Below, one piece after another: positions 24,011 to 36,526 of a DNA stretch of 64,000 bases; within the stretch, counting starts at the first letter, position 1; every line of letters begins with the position of its first letter. This DNA comes from Gnetum montanum (Eukaryota; Streptophyta; Gnetopsida; Gnetales; Gnetaceae). The notes beneath the pieces were generated by a model. It was not told the DNA's origin. It worked only from the letters and a program-made list of their open reading frames with translations, and made no database searches. The stretch spans positions 457,402-521,401 of the forward strand of contig MNCI01002986.1 of the NCBI GenBank assembly GCA_015680685.1, given 5' to 3'. Both the position numbers and the translations under genes were made by a program.

Positions 24011-26605
24011 TTATGTAGTGCCTAGTGGCAATGGCTCTTCCATTAGTTGCTTCCCTTTGTCATTAGGCTTCTAAAATTTATATCTGTTTCAAAGCACTCG
24101 AAGCTCTTCTTCCTTTTTTTCTTGGGTCATGTACCATCTGTGCTTATTGTGCAATGTGTGATGGAGTAGCTACATCCCATGGGCATGATAGCTGCAAGAA
24201 CATCTAATTGGCCTTGACGTACCAGGCCATGGGCTGCCTCCTCTCTTCTTCAAATGTTCTTGCCTTTTTTCTTAATTCATGGTAATCTGACAATCTCCTA
24301 GCTAGGTTCACTGCTACATCATTTTCCCCTAATAGCTAGCATTTACTACTTCTAATTTGAAGTTTGCCACCTGCAAACTCTTTCTCATACAAGGCATATG
24401 TGGTTTCTACTTGTTGTTCTAATTCATTTCTAGGCCTACCTACTATTAACATGGCCAAGTTAGCATAATGAAGGTTAGCTAACCCCATGTACTCTTTCAA
24501 ATCCTTAATCTATAGGTATTTATTCTTGACTTTCACCTAGTGGACATGGGCATAACTATCCAAGATGGGCTACCAATCAAGATTCTATAGCATTGATTCC
24601 TGCCTTAGCCATCTAGATTTATTTCTCATTGATTTTCTTGTACATGCCCACATGGTTGCGGAAGTGTTCTTTGAACCTCTCATGTTTCTTTACCTCATTC
24701 TACCATGTGCTAATTTCAATGGCTAATTTTTGGTATATGGCACATACCTCCTCCATTAAGAGGGCTCTATTTTCTCATGCAAGGTAGCTCATGTCTTGGT
24801 TGACCCTCACCAGTTGTTCTCTTAATTGATGAATGCTTGCCTCCAAGATATTCTTCTATTCTTTCATAATGATCAATTACTTATTGTCTCCAATGAGCTA
24901 TTTGTTCTCTTCTTAGGTTGTAGTGAGTGCCTTAGCATGTGCATACATTTGGGCTTCTAGTACTAAGGCATTTCACATTGCTTTCTCCTTCTCATTCTCC
25001 ATCTATTTATTCTTCTCAATTAGGCAAGTGGCTAATTTGCTTTGTTCTGAACTCCTCTAGTTGGTCAAGTGTAATGAATTGTGTGGAATCTCTGCATTCA
25101 GCTCTCAGGGTTGTGAGCTCTTCCTATAATCTCAAAATTTTAGCTTCTGCATGCTTCACCTTGGTCTCTACCATGACCAAATTACCCTTTGTGGTAATCA
25201 GCTTTGAATACACTACAATCACTTGGGATGTTGAAAAGTATTGGCATTACTTGTACAATCTACAGTAGTTAATTGAGCACATCTTCATGGTCTACAGGAG
25301 TCATTGAGGTTTTGGCTAACATTTGAACATCTATGGCTTCAGTTAGATCTGTTGATGGCACAACTGGTATGTTGAAGGACTCTTTGATGTGATCAATGAT
25401 CACCACTATTGCTCCCGCTGCATCCTGGTGTTGCATTACCACAATTGCAATTCCTTCTCTAGTTTCTAGCATCACTTGGAATAATGCAGCATTCCCAAAG
25501 ATCTATTGTGACCATTGGTCCCCTACTCTTTACTGTAATGAGATTTTTCCACTCTTATGATCTACTAAAACTATGGGCAAGATGATACTATTGATAACTT
25601 TGTAAAGATTGGCCTCTTCCCTTATTCCCCAGCTAATGATCTCTACAATTTGTAGCAGATAACTCATTGACAGCCTATATTCCTATGGTGGTGATTGTAG
25701 AATTTTTTGTTATTACTACTAGCTAGTGGGACCTACTAGCTTATTGTTTGGTCTGTGTGATTTCTCTAGTGCTAGATTGTTCCTTACCTTGGTCTTTTGT
25801 AGGTGATGGTAGTTTGAGCAGTTCATCATATAAAGCATTCTAGGCCTTCCTAGGAACATTTTTGGTGTATCCCAAGATTATAGCTTATTTTCATAGCTTC
25901 TTAATAAGGAAAGAGAATGGAAGTGTTGGCTTCCTTACATTCCTTTTTAAAAATCACCTCTAGATCTCTATAAAGTAAAGCTATGTGAGATTGGTATTAT
26001 ATTTTTCCATCAAGATCACACTTCCTCTAGCTACATAATTAGATAATTTATTTAATCCTTTTTTTGGGAACAACTGTTAGGTACCAATCTTGAAATAGAT
26101 TCTTTCCTCCTAAGTTAATTCATTGTATCCCATATCTTCTTTGCCATATGCTCATTTCAACCATAGTTTTCTAGTGTTAGCATCTGATATGATAAACATG
26201 TGTGTTATCTTTGCCCCTTCATTGGGTATGTTTAAGCTTCAAATATCACCTTGATTAAGTATGACAAAAGGACTCCTCCAATGTTGAAAATAGTGCTTCC
26301 AAAATAAATTTTATGAATGGGCCAAAGTTCATTTCCACAATGACTACGGTCAGGATTGATTTTTCTTGGATAGCTTGGAGGCATTCTTGCAACAACGTGA
26401 GGCATTGTCCTTGTACTTGCGGTTTCACTACCTCTCCTTGGGCTAACTATCTAATGGAAAGAGTTTCCTAATGGATGTTGAAGGATAGGGCTTCCTGCTC
26501 CACATGTTATGGGTCTTGTCCTCCTATTCAACCTCTACCTTGGCCTCTTGGTCTCTTACTTATGGCTTGTGAGGGTCCTCCATGTGCTCCTCCCTTTAGG
26601 TCCAT
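24011..26605 (-). pseudogene. A3 accessory ORF, broken
   Basis: This corresponds to the A1 aORF over its full length. The start at 26603-26605 follows TATAG (splice-acceptor-like) and is in the same ATG-GAC-CTAAA context as F. The N-terminal NFGPFIKFI motif is present, but the segment for GKWYLGETY is deleted (near 26290, about 110 bp shorter than A1). The coiled-coil part (about 24100-25500) and EPLPLGTT end correspond to A1. Function unknown; see the A1 copy. Confidence 0.65.
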
Positions 26606-27134
26606 CTATAATCAATCAAGGATTTTGAATTACTAAGGTGTTCTCATTTATTGTTAATGATTCCATACCTTACCCATACCCTTAGTTACATTAGCTTCTT
26701 AGTTTAGTATGATTGCAGAGTTAGTGAATTTTCAAAAAGTTACCCCATAAGTGTTAGTTTCTATACAATCCTTCATAGTTGCCTAATTTGTTCTTATTCA
26801 TGGCTTGTACTCATGGTTATGGTTCCTTAAGTGCATTATTTAAGTATTTTGACATTATTTAAATTAACAAGTTACAATTATCCATTCATACTTACCCTTA
26901 AAATACCTTCCGGGAATTAGGATTTTTTTAAAAATTAGCTCAGATTTTCCTCACTAGCAACCCCCCATGACTAAGATGAGCACTTTGGGATAAAATAGAT
27001 TTGAAAATCATAGCCATAACGTGCAAGTTATGGCTTGGTGAAGCTAGGAGGTCATAGCTCAAATCAGAGAAGAAAATTGGAAAACTTCTTTGGCTTCAAT
27101 GCATGAAATGAAAAATTTTGGATAAGTCCTCACA

Positions 27135-27188
27135 TATTTATAATTTTTTATGGATTCGATATCAGGGATCCAATATCAAAGGCCAAGA
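27135..27188 (-). promoter_or_regulatory. A3 internal promoter upstream of aORF
   Basis: The minus strand has TTTGATATTGGATCCCTGAT, ATCGAATCC and then TATAAATATG (box at 27135-27142). It has the same order, and the same GATATC type, as the A3 LTR promoter, and lies about 530 bp before the aORF start. Confidence 0.65.
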
Positions 27189-28705
27189 ATTGTTATTTTT
27201 CAACAAGTTTTGAAGATGGAAAATGAACCCTATTGATTGTCTAGAAGGTTTGAAGTGTATTCAAAGGATCTTGAGTGATGGATGATGCATATTTCATCAA
27301 AAACTTAGCATAGATAGTGTGTAAAGAAGGAATCTCGGGCTATGAAAGTTCATGTTTGATGAGATGGGTAATGAATTATTTGGTATAGAATAGAGTTACG
27401 TGATGTAAAGTGAAGTTTTGATGAACATTTATTGGTCTTGGAAGGTTCAAGATGATGTGGAATTGCTAAACAAATATAACATACAATAGTTATATAAGTG
27501 AGTCCTCCCCAAAGTAGGCTCTAGCACTTAATGCCCTTGTATAACAACACCAAAAAGTGTGCTTAGGCACTTAAGGAGTTGAATGTAACATATACCTATT
27601 TAGCAAAACACACATGTTAGTACCACCAAATTTGGAAAATTGCACTATGTAACACAAAACCACAAGTTATGGTTATTCAAACAATGAGATGAGATGGACT
27701 TAGAAGGGGTTGTAGAAATCAAGATGTGAGGTATCTTACCATAGGCATAATGAATTCTTATGTTTTATTAGTGGTTAAAGTAATCACTATTCTTTTTGTC
27801 CAAGATTCAAGCCAAGTCCAAACCACATTTCACTGACATCGCATTGTCTCATTTCTTGGAATTACAACTATAATACTACCACTATTGCTAGCAGTATTTT
27901 CACCTAGTGTATTGTCCAAGGGAAGAACTTGGTTCGAAAGACTTGGCATATCCATGGTTTGGAAATCTGGTTGTGATTTTGCATAACCTAGACTCCATTC
28001 TCACGGATCACCAAGAATTTCGTGAAGTGCCACAAGCAAGCTACGTAAAAGGCATGATGCATGTTGAAATGGGACTTAACCTTCTTATGAAGCTTGATCA
28101 TTTCAGCTTGCAAACCTTTGCATAGATGCTTGGCCCAGTTGTAATGGGCCCCCTCTTCCATGACCTCCATCATCAGTCAAGCTTGCTCAATCCCAATGAT
28201 CTTGCCTTGGGACAGTAGCTTGGGGAAAGCGCAGGCACAGAAGATGGGGTAAATCGTTTTGGCTGCTCTCAGCTTGGCTATTTTAATTGGGATCCCCTTT
28301 TACCCTTTCACTACCCCTACCCACTCCTTAGTGTCCCTCTAATGGTTTACCTCCTTTTTGGTCTCTGCTCCTATAGGGAGACCATCAGCAAGGACACTGA
28401 AGAGGTTCACAAATAGTTGGTCATTGATTTCAAGGACCACTTGCACACCGTGCACATGCGTGTGGAAGCGGTCTACCTTTTAGAAAAGGAGTAAGCTAGG
28501 GTAAGCATCTCAAAAGCAAGGATGTTTGGGTTCATGGCCAAGAATAATTCTATGAGCCCAGCATCCCGGAGGTGGTTGGTAAGTGATTCCGAGGCTCCAT
28601 TACAAAGCTAGCATTGGGTCTCGTCCACCTCCCCATACTTGAAGTAGATTTTGGCCTTGTGATGCCTAGAGGTGATCATTGTCACCTCCTGGGATTTCTT
28701 CTCCG

Positions 28706-28816
28706 CTGTAGCAATTTGCACATGAAAAAAAGAAAAAATTTAGACAAAGAAAAAAACCAAAAAAATAATAACAAGGAAAACACTCTAACATGCAAACGAC
28801 TCATAGTTTGACTTAC
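28706..28816 (-). other. Probable spliceosomal intron of gene E
   Basis: The minus strand starts GTAAGTC, has a long T-rich tract and ends GCTACAG. Removing its 111 bases joins two reading frames in phase (FKP...AEKK). Composition and signals are typical of a plant intron. Confidence 0.7.
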
Positions 28817-30463
28817 CAGGTTTAAATGGCGACGGGAATGATGGAAGATCCACCAATACATCTTCAACGTTGATCAGCTTAAAGGGTGCCCAATCCCCAT
28901 CCAACAAATCCAACTCCTTGCACCTATCGTAGAACTGGGAGTACCAAGTTGGATAGGTTTTGTACTCACCCCCGCATTGGCCTATGGCATCTGCGTGCAT
29001 ATTCTCAGCAGAAGAAAACTCTCACTGCGCCATCTGTGCCAAGGACAATGCATCTGTATCATCATGAAGCCCACTCTTTCTAATGAAAAACTGGTAGCAA
29101 GTTAACATTTTCCTAATGTAGTATGCATTGCATAGCGTAGAGGAATATGTTTACGGAACTCACCTGCCAACGTAGTAAATGATTCCTGGTGAGTTCTGAA
29201 AACACGTTTCCATGTGATGGGCAATAAATAATGTGTTATACTAATGGTAGAAATTATACTTGGGCATATCTCAGATTCAAGCCAAACGCCTCAAGATTTT
29301 TTGGCGCTGACTAGAACGCTCTTCCCACCTGCTTCTAATTGCTCCATTAGTCAAGAATCTCAAAATACCTCGGTTAGCCCCAAGCAATAGGGTTTTTGTT
29401 ATTACAGCTGCTACCTCCTCTGATAAGTGTGACCAAACGATCACACTAAAGTGCTTGACGAAAAATTGTAGAAAGTTTCATGCACCTTTCTGGAACCAAA
29501 CCGCTTGCTATCCCACACGTGTGTGGGGTGGAGGAACGTTGGCCACCAGTTCGCATAGGCAACATAGGATCCCTATGATTTCTAGGACAATTAAAATTGG
29601 CCTTAGCATCACCCTCCATAACACAACAACAAATGTTAACATCATGTTCGAGCAAAGTTAGCTTGTAGCATAGCAGGATTGGTAGTTAGCAAATAGCATA
29701 GCATGATTCTTCCCTTGCATGTAGCATAGCCAAAGCATAAAGGCAATAGCATAGTAGGACTAGCATAGCGTAGCGACAAAAAAAATTAATGTGAATTTTA
29801 AACAAGGAAGGATTCAATATGCTACAGCCATTTCAAAAAATATTCTACTTGACAGAACAATTCACATTACGCCGCGATAAACACATGTTACGCTGTCAAA
29901 TCATGTACATGGCCAAACCCTCTCAAGGGTCGTACAGTACGCTAGTTGTATGCTTAGTTGTTAAAATTGCCTAAACCTCTGCGGCAAGGCAGCCATAGCA
30001 ATCACGGTCTGGGCAACATTGCATGCAACCTTAGCATAACACCCATACATCCATCGCAGTCGAATCGGCAACAACGGTAGTGTAATGGCCAAAATAACAA
30101 CAAAAACAATGATAGAAAATGCAGATTTCAAAACAAAAATAGAAGTGGAGAAAGAAAGTAGAAGTGATAATGGCAACATATAAAAAAAGGAGAGCAGCAT
30201 AGTAGCTTACCGGGCCAACGGAGTTTCCTCCCTTACTGTGACATGTGCCTGTGACAGACGTCCCAGGGTGTCCTTCACCTCGTCTACTTTGGCGAGCACT
30301 AGGTGCTTGCGTTCTCTCTTGGGTGCCATCGTCTCGATTACAGATTCTTTCGTGGTCACTACGCTTAATTACCTTGCTCTTTCCTAATGTAGCTACTCTA
30401 CGCTCTGGATGTAGACTTTGTGTTGTTACAGTGAAAATGACGAGTTTACCAGGGGTAAACCCC

Positions 30464-30471
30464 AATTTATA
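30464..30471 (-). promoter_or_regulatory. TATA box of gene E
   Basis: The minus strand reads CGCTATAAATTGGGG, about 135 bp upstream of the ATG at 30329. It is a well-formed plant core promoter and lies next to the iteron array that starts at about 30600. Confidence 0.55.
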
Positions 30472-30599
30472 GCGAAAACGGTGAAATGAAACTTGCCATT
30501 CTGTCTTCCCGATTAATGTGGGATGTTCCATATAGCGTAGCATTCCCGTCATAGTGTAGCAACACTGTTTGCATTGTTACAGGTGGGCCCGACTGAAAA

Positions 30600-31110
30600 C
30601 TTCGATCCACCTCAAACTAGCTATTTATCTTCATGAGAATAATAAGTTAGCTGTCTACAAAGACCTTAAACTAGCAATCTCACAACTTCAACTTGTTAGT
30701 GGTCCACAAAGACCTTAAACTAATGTAACTCACCTTCTCATAGTTACAACTCGTTAGTGGTTCGCAAAGACCTTAACTAGCAGTTCTGACGCATACGTTC
30801 AATCTCGTTAGTGGTCCGCAAAGACCTTAAACTAGCAGTTTTGATGCATACGTTCAATCTCGTTAGCGATCCACAAAGACCCTAAACTAATACCTCATAG
30901 TTCCACTAGAATAGCCTATTAAGCGATCTGCAAAGACCTTAAACTAGCAATTTTGATCCACAACTTCGATCTTCTTAGCGGTCTGCAAAGACCTTAAACT
31001 AATACTTTTGGCATAACCCGTTAGCGGTTTGCAAAGACCTTAAACTAGAAGTTTTTAATTTTGGCATTTAGGCGGTCTATTACGACCTTAAACTTGCAAA
31101 TTGCAAACTC
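30600..31110. repeat. Iteron array ahead of Tat pol (D)
   Basis: About eight copies of a 50-60 bp unit share the core GTCCGCAAAGACCTTAAACTAGC, with variable filler such as TTTTGATGCATACGTTCAATCTCG. The core matches the sense-strand iterons of element C. Confidence 0.8.
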
Positions 31111-31169
31111 TATATCATATTTCACAATTATTTAACTTTTGCATATTTCATCATTGCTCTGCAAATGTC

Positions 31170-34100
31170 TGCTGTGCATTGTTGCTACAAACAGGTATCC
31201 CTTGACTTGGCATTTATCTCATTGTGGAAGGTTTAGTAAGAATGGCAATGCATCATGATCTTTATTCACCTCTAGCCTTGACAGGTCCACATGGGAAGCT
31301 TGCAAGACAATTGAACCCAGAGACAATAGATTGGGAATCATCCATAGATAGCACTGTAGCATCCTTAGAAACATCCCTAGATTGGCCCGAACATCTGGTC
31401 CAAGCCCTAGATTTAGAGGCCAGGGATGTAGCTGAGGATCCTCTCATTGAAACGCTTGTGGCCACATCCAAGGGAAAAATAAAACCATTAAAACTTAGCT
31501 CCCTCCTAGATTTGCAAACACATAAAGATGTATCTAAGATACTGTAAGACAACATCGAGGTCTTCACGTGGTCATACAATGACATGCCAGGTTTTGATCC
31601 GAGGCTTATACAGCACAACATTATCTTAGATCCATGTATGAAAGCAGTTAAGTAGAAGGCTCGCAAGGTTAAACCAGAGATTGCACTGGTCGTATGGGAT
31701 GAAATCACCAAGCTGTATCAGACTAGTTTCATTTGGGAAGTTGATTACTTAGAGTGGGTGTCAAACATAGTTGTGGTTTCTAAGAAAATAAAAGGAATAT
31801 GAATTTGTATAGACTTTCGGGACTTGAATAAAGCCATGATCAAGGATGACTTCCCACTGTTGAGTATTGATCAACTCATTGACACTACGGCTGGTCATGC
31901 TTTGTTATCCTTCATGGATAGTTTCTCCGGCTACAACCAAATTCGCATATACCCAGAGCATCAGTTAACAACAACTTTCATGACCTCATAGGATAATTTT
32001 TGTTACACTATGATGCCCTTTGGGCTCAAAAATGCCAAAGCAACCTACCAGAGAGCCATGACATACATCTTTGGCGACTACATCCTAGAAATGCTAAATG
32101 ACTACATGGATGACATAGTGGTCAAATGTAAAGAGGTCGTCGATCATCCCAAAAATCTAGGTGTAGTCCTCAAGCGCTGCTAGATGCATGATTTATGCCT
32201 TAACCTAAAGAAGTGTGTCTTCAGGGTTAGCACCAGACACATGTTAGGGTTTGTAGTATTGGAGGCTAGAATATGAGTGGACCCTAATGAAGTTAAGGAC
32301 ATTGTTAATTTAGCACCCCCTACAAACCTTAAAGAATTGTGCAGGTTACAAGGTAGAGTATAGTTCTTTAGAAGTTTTATAGCAAAGTTGATTGACAAGT
32401 CACACCCCATGCAACATCTACTAAAGAAAGGGATTAACTTCGAATGGACAACACAATGGCAACAAGCCTTTTATGATCTAAAGAAAGAGCTTTTACACCT
32501 CCTGACTATTTAGCCATCGTAGAGGGATAAGCCTTTCTTCATCTACCTTGCCACCTTAGACATGTCTATCATGACATTGTTATGTCAAAGATAAGAGGAC
32601 GGCTCTGAGATTCCAGTGTATTACTTAACTCATGCACTGATAGTGTATGAGACAAAATACAATGTGGAGAGAAACTTCCTTGCCGTAGTCTTTGTATTAA
32701 ATAAATGGAGGCATTATCTGTTTTGCAGCAGAGTTAACATCATTTGCAAGAGCAATGTACTCTGGGGTATCATAAATAATCTATAAGAAAGTAGTAGGAT
32801 AGCCTGGTGGAAAGCCATAATAGTAGAATTTGACTTACATTATATGAGCTAATCATCAACAAAGGGTTAAGCTATAGCAACGTAACTTACGACCTCACCT
32901 ATCGATGATCGCACAATCATAGATCCCGAATTCCCTGACAAGCATGTTAGCACTATCAACATCATCCCGTCACATCTTGAAGCCACTTTACATTTCGATG
33001 ATGCCTCGACCATGTGAGGAGGTAGTGCAGCTATTGTCATTATGTTCTCCTCTGGGGAATATAACCCTTTGCTTATCGTTTTGCATTCCTTTGTATGAAA
33101 CAACGTGGCAGAGTACGAAGGATTACTTAGGGGCCTCTTAGCAGTCTAATCATTAAGCATTCAACACTTGGTGATTTGCAATGATTCACAACTCGTTGTG
33201 AATCAAATCACTAAGGTCTATGCCTGCAAAGCTACACATCTATGGCCCTATTGCAACCTAGCAAAAACTTTACTTAAACAGTTTACAACAACAGACATTC
33301 AACACGTGCCATGCAACAAAAACATCATAGCAAACACCTTGGCCACCCTAGCATTAAACGTGTGACCACACGTATTCGTAAATTTTCCTACTTCGATTAC
33401 CGAGTGTACAGAGCCTATCACTCAAGCGGTACACGTAGCCTCTGTAAGTGCTGTAGATACCCAGGAGTGGTACACCAACATTAAAGCCTAGCTATAACAT
33501 GGTGAGACCCCATGCAGATTGACATCTACCCAGAGAGATATGATCCACAGGCATGCTTGGAAATATGTGCTCATGGGAGACAACTCCCTGTGCAAACGCT
33601 CCTTTGACGGGATTTTGCTGGCATGCGTAAAAAAGGAGCAAACGTAGAAGGTCTTTAATGAGGTACATAAGGAATTGTGTGTTGGACACATAGCACCTAC
33701 GACTATGGCAGAAAAAATTAGATGCATAGAGTACTAATGGCCTCACATGGAGTGTGATTGCCTAGCCAAAGTCAAGACTTGTGATATGTACCAAAGATGC
33801 ACAAATCTCATACATGTTTGACCTACAGAATTGCATCCAACGTAGATCATGTGGCCATTCCAATGATGGGGACTAGACATCATAGGACCTATCACACCTA
33901 AGTCTTCTGCAGGGCATAGCTTCATCATCATCGCCACTGAGTATTTTATAAAGTGGGTGGAGGCTATTCCCCTTAGGAAGACTACATCTCAATAGGTTTG
34001 CCACTTCATCTTAGATAACATCATGATGAGGTTTAGGCTTCCCTTGACTATCGTGACCAACAATGAGCCATAATTTAGTAGTGCAAAAACCAAAACCTTT

Positions 34101-34545
34101 TGCAGTAACCTTGGCATTAGGCAATCATTCTCCTCGCCATACTACCCATAGGAAAATGGACAGGTAGAAGCTACAAACAAGTCCATCATCAACTTTCTCA
34201 AGAAAATTCTTGACAACAGCAATAGGCGATGGCATGAGAAAATCCTCTATGTGTTGTGGGCTTACAAGATGACGTATAGGACAGCAACAGGTAAAACTCC
34301 TTATAGTCTTGTTTACGGATCTGAAGTGGTGTTACCTCTTGAGTTGCAGGGACCGTTACTTTGAATGATCTTATCGAACTTAGTGAGCGAAGCCCAGAAC
34401 AACGAGTTGAGAATCATCGACCTCGACTCAATAGAGGAGGAGTGTGCATAGACACTTGGTCTCATAGAGCGTTATTAAAATAAGCATGAGCCTACTATGG
34501 GGAGGATCCACTTACATATCTCTTGGTTGGATTAGTTAAGTTTCT
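31170..34545 (+). pseudogene. D: Tat-type Ty3/gypsy pol (RT, two RNase H, integrase), broken
   Basis: Plus-strand pol remnant. In order: an RT N-terminal region (31224-31547 open, 107 codons); RT with VSKK, DFRDLNKA, MPFGLKNA and the catalytic YMDD (32103-32114); a first RNase H (about 32520-32860); and a second RNase H-like domain (about 33000-33365; CNDSQLVVNQ). Integrase follows, with a zinc part near 33660-33800 and a core with LDIIGP, TNNEP and NGQVEATN (33860-34200). Two RNase H domains are the mark of the Tat lineage. The second integrase Asp reads Asn. There are many in-frame stops. No gag or LTRs adjoin it, so it is truncated at both ends. It is the only LTR-type reverse transcriptase in the window. 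Confidence 0.85.
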
Positions 34546-34559
34546 TATCCTTAGGTATT

Positions 34560-35400
34560 TTGGCAATCAAATCTTTCATGCACCCCATTGATGCATCCAA
34601 TTATGCTCTCCTTAAGGAATTTTCTCCAAATTTTCATTCTCCAATCAAATTATCAATTTTTTGAATTCCAAAATCCTCTTCTAATATTTTCATCATATTC
34701 ATGGCTTTTCTGGCTCTTTGTAGACTCCAATTTTGTGTAAAAACTCTTTGTATTTTTCAAGAAATTCATTGTGAAAAATTTTCTCCTACAACTACATCAA
34801 TGAGACCCCATATATGCATCAAACCTATCAACAAGACCCCAATGACATGAGGAAAAAATGTTTAAAAATAGATGTGAACACTCAACAAATTTTCACATTT
34901 GCTTTAAAACAAGGAAGGAATTTTTGAAATTTTGAAAGCCCAAAACCTTCTAAGAGCCATAACTTCCTAACTGTTTGTCTGATTCACTTTGTTCTTCAAC
35001 CCTATAGCTACTAGAGGTTAGCTCTTTGTTATGGGGGCCACAAACCTTAAGTTTTGACAAAAAAGCTTTTGGAAATTTTTTTAACTTCCATAAAGGTTTA
35101 ATAACAAAATCAATATTACAACATCAAATTATAAGAGTTAAACCTTTCTAACAAGCTCTAGTGACATTCTAATTTTAAAAACATCAAAATAATAATTAAA
35201 TAATCAATCTACTATGGTTAAAACTTAGCCTAAGTGTCACTGCCCAATGAGAAAGGTACTTAAATGATATAGGTAACACATTGAATGCAAATCCTTGGTT
35301 GTATTTTGACTACAGATGGCACCTAAAGGTCTAACAAGAATATTGTTAACTCAAAGATTAAAGCTAGTATCAACAAAAAGATTATAGTTGATGGTGAAGA
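34560..35400 (+). mobile_element. F: fragment of an A6-type element (internal promoter, leader, aORF start)
   Basis: The plus strand here matches the minus strand of A6 62150-62960 in order. It has the pre-promoter spacer, a decayed palindrome cassette (34795-34857, ATCAATGAGACCCCAT and similar), the leader with CCATAACTTCCTAACTGTTT, and a GAGGTTAGC donor-like site at 35017. An acceptor TACAG with ATG follows at 35311-35318, continuing ATGGCACCTAAAGG. Only about 80 bp of aORF is recognisable. D pol ends just upstream. Confidence 0.65.
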
Positions 35401-35942
35401 TTCTTCGACAAGATCAATAATAAGTGATGAGGTGAAGGTCTTCCACAAGATCTACCACTTTCTTACTTTAATTCAAATATGGGTATTATTCACATCTCTC
35501 CATCTCAAATCCTTTTTCTATTTGAAGTTCAAACATGGATGTTGAAAAGTGATATAAATTTTGTTAGGAGTGGGACCTTCCTCTCTAGCAACAATGAATT
35601 TTTTTTCACTTATTTTTTTTTCAAAGTATCAACTATAAGATTGGACATGTGAGTAGATAGTTTTAAAATTAAAAACATTTTTCTTTCTATATATTTTTTC
35701 CAATGATATCCATTCAATTTTAAGCCTCTGATGTACTCTGAATTTTCTTTGCTCATTATTAATAATTTTTTGAGGTTTAACACTCAATAATAGCCTTGGC
35801 ATGAAATTCCTAATTTATAGGATCAATTTTAGGGACAACATTAGGTTATGAATTAAAAAATTCTATAAAGGGAATTTTGAAATTGTTCTATTTGATAGAA
35901 CCAAGGGAATTTCATCCCACTAAGTATAAAATGAATTTCCTA
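35401..35942. other. Unassigned AT-rich sequence
   Basis: There is no ORF, LTR edge or known repeat that I can recognise. It may be decayed aORF of fragment F. Confidence 0.4.
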
Positions 35943-35957
35943 TATAAAACCATTCTT

Positions 35958-36101
35958 GAAGAATGAAGTGTTAGCCTAATGGTAAGACACTTGATTTGAA
36001 AGCTTCAAGTCATGGGTTTGATTTTGGTGGGTGATGCTGAGTTATAAGGTTCTCATTAAACTATATTACAATTCTTTTATGCTTTCAACACCCCACCCTC
36101 T
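35958..36101 (+). mobile_element. tRNA-derived SINE with 15 bp target duplication
   Basis: A 144 bp unit lies between two perfect 15 bp copies of TATAAAACCATTCTT (35943-35957 and 36102-36116). It holds a good polymerase III A box, TAGCCTAATGG (35972-35982), and a decayed B box, GTTTGATTT (36016-36024), at tRNA-like spacing. The 3' part is CA/CT-rich (CAACACCCCACCCTCT), not poly-A. Length and layout fit a plant SINE; the family was not identified. Confidence 0.75.
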
Positions 36102-36119
36102 TATAAAACCATTCTTATG

Positions 36120-36521
36120 ATAGCTTAGAAAACTTACATTCTTTAATAAACATGTAGTTTGATAAGGGATTAAAACTTCATACTTAAAAAATGTTGTTCA
36201 CCACCATTAAAATAGTGGAAACGCCCATTATTGTAGATAAGCCAATAATAAAGTTCATCAAAATAGTAATTTAAGGAAGGTGTAGCATATTAAAAGTTGA
36301 AAAATGTCTACTAATTTCTTGTTTGCAATTTTATCCTAACCAGAAAGCCCTTAACAAAATCCACAGCATCTATTTTCAAAGTCTAATGGTGATTTTGTCA
36401 TATTTTATCATATTTCCAAAGTCATAGTCAAATGTAATGATATTATCATATAGTCTTATAGTGATGTTATGTATTTTATTTGTGTTTACATATTAAGTAT
36501 ATGAGACTAAAGTCATGAGAG
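36120..36521. other. Unassigned AT-rich sequence between SINE and element B
   Basis: No coding or repeat signature was seen. Confidence 0.5.
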
Positions 36522-36526
36522 AATGA

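Larger units (their letters stand above)
22951..27925 (-). mobile_element. A3: truncated A-family element (3' half)
   Basis: It begins with a 3' LTR and continues with aORF, internal promoter, the conserved block (27492-27580) and spacer sequence matching A1 6470-6760. The match stops near 27925, so protease, gag and 5' LTR are missing. No target duplication can be tested. Confidence 0.85.
27930..30471 (-). pseudogene. E: intron-containing broken gene of unknown function
   Basis: On the minus strand a TATAAATT box (30464-30471) precedes an ATG at 30327-30329 opening MAPKRERKHLVL. Exon 1 (30211-30329) ends at a GTAAGC donor. A later coding stretch includes YPTWYSQFYDRCKELDL and DVLVDLPSFPSPFKP (28817-29060). 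It ends at GTAAGT and is joined in frame, across a T-rich 111 bp intron (28706-28816) ending CTACAG, to AEKKSQEVTMIT and KIYFKYGEVDE...C-x2-C...LTNHLRDAG. That last part faintly resembles a BED-type zinc finger. A further stretch at 27988-28440 follows after a frameshift. In-frame stops occur. It could be a retroelement accessory gene or a captured host or transposase gene. Confidence 0.55.

Noticed and set aside
29640-29790. Repeated TAGCATAGC words as a functional repeat
   Set aside because: They are short, irregular and within the presumed large intron of gene E; too little structure to call.
30600-31110. Possible CRISPR-like regular repeats
   Set aside because: The repeats are imperfect, the spacing irregular and the fillers related to each other. 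The surroundings are plant retroelements.
35958-36101. Possible tRNA gene
   Set aside because: Only the A box is good, the B box is decayed, no cloverleaf or anticodon arm is evident, and flanking duplications show a SINE insertion.
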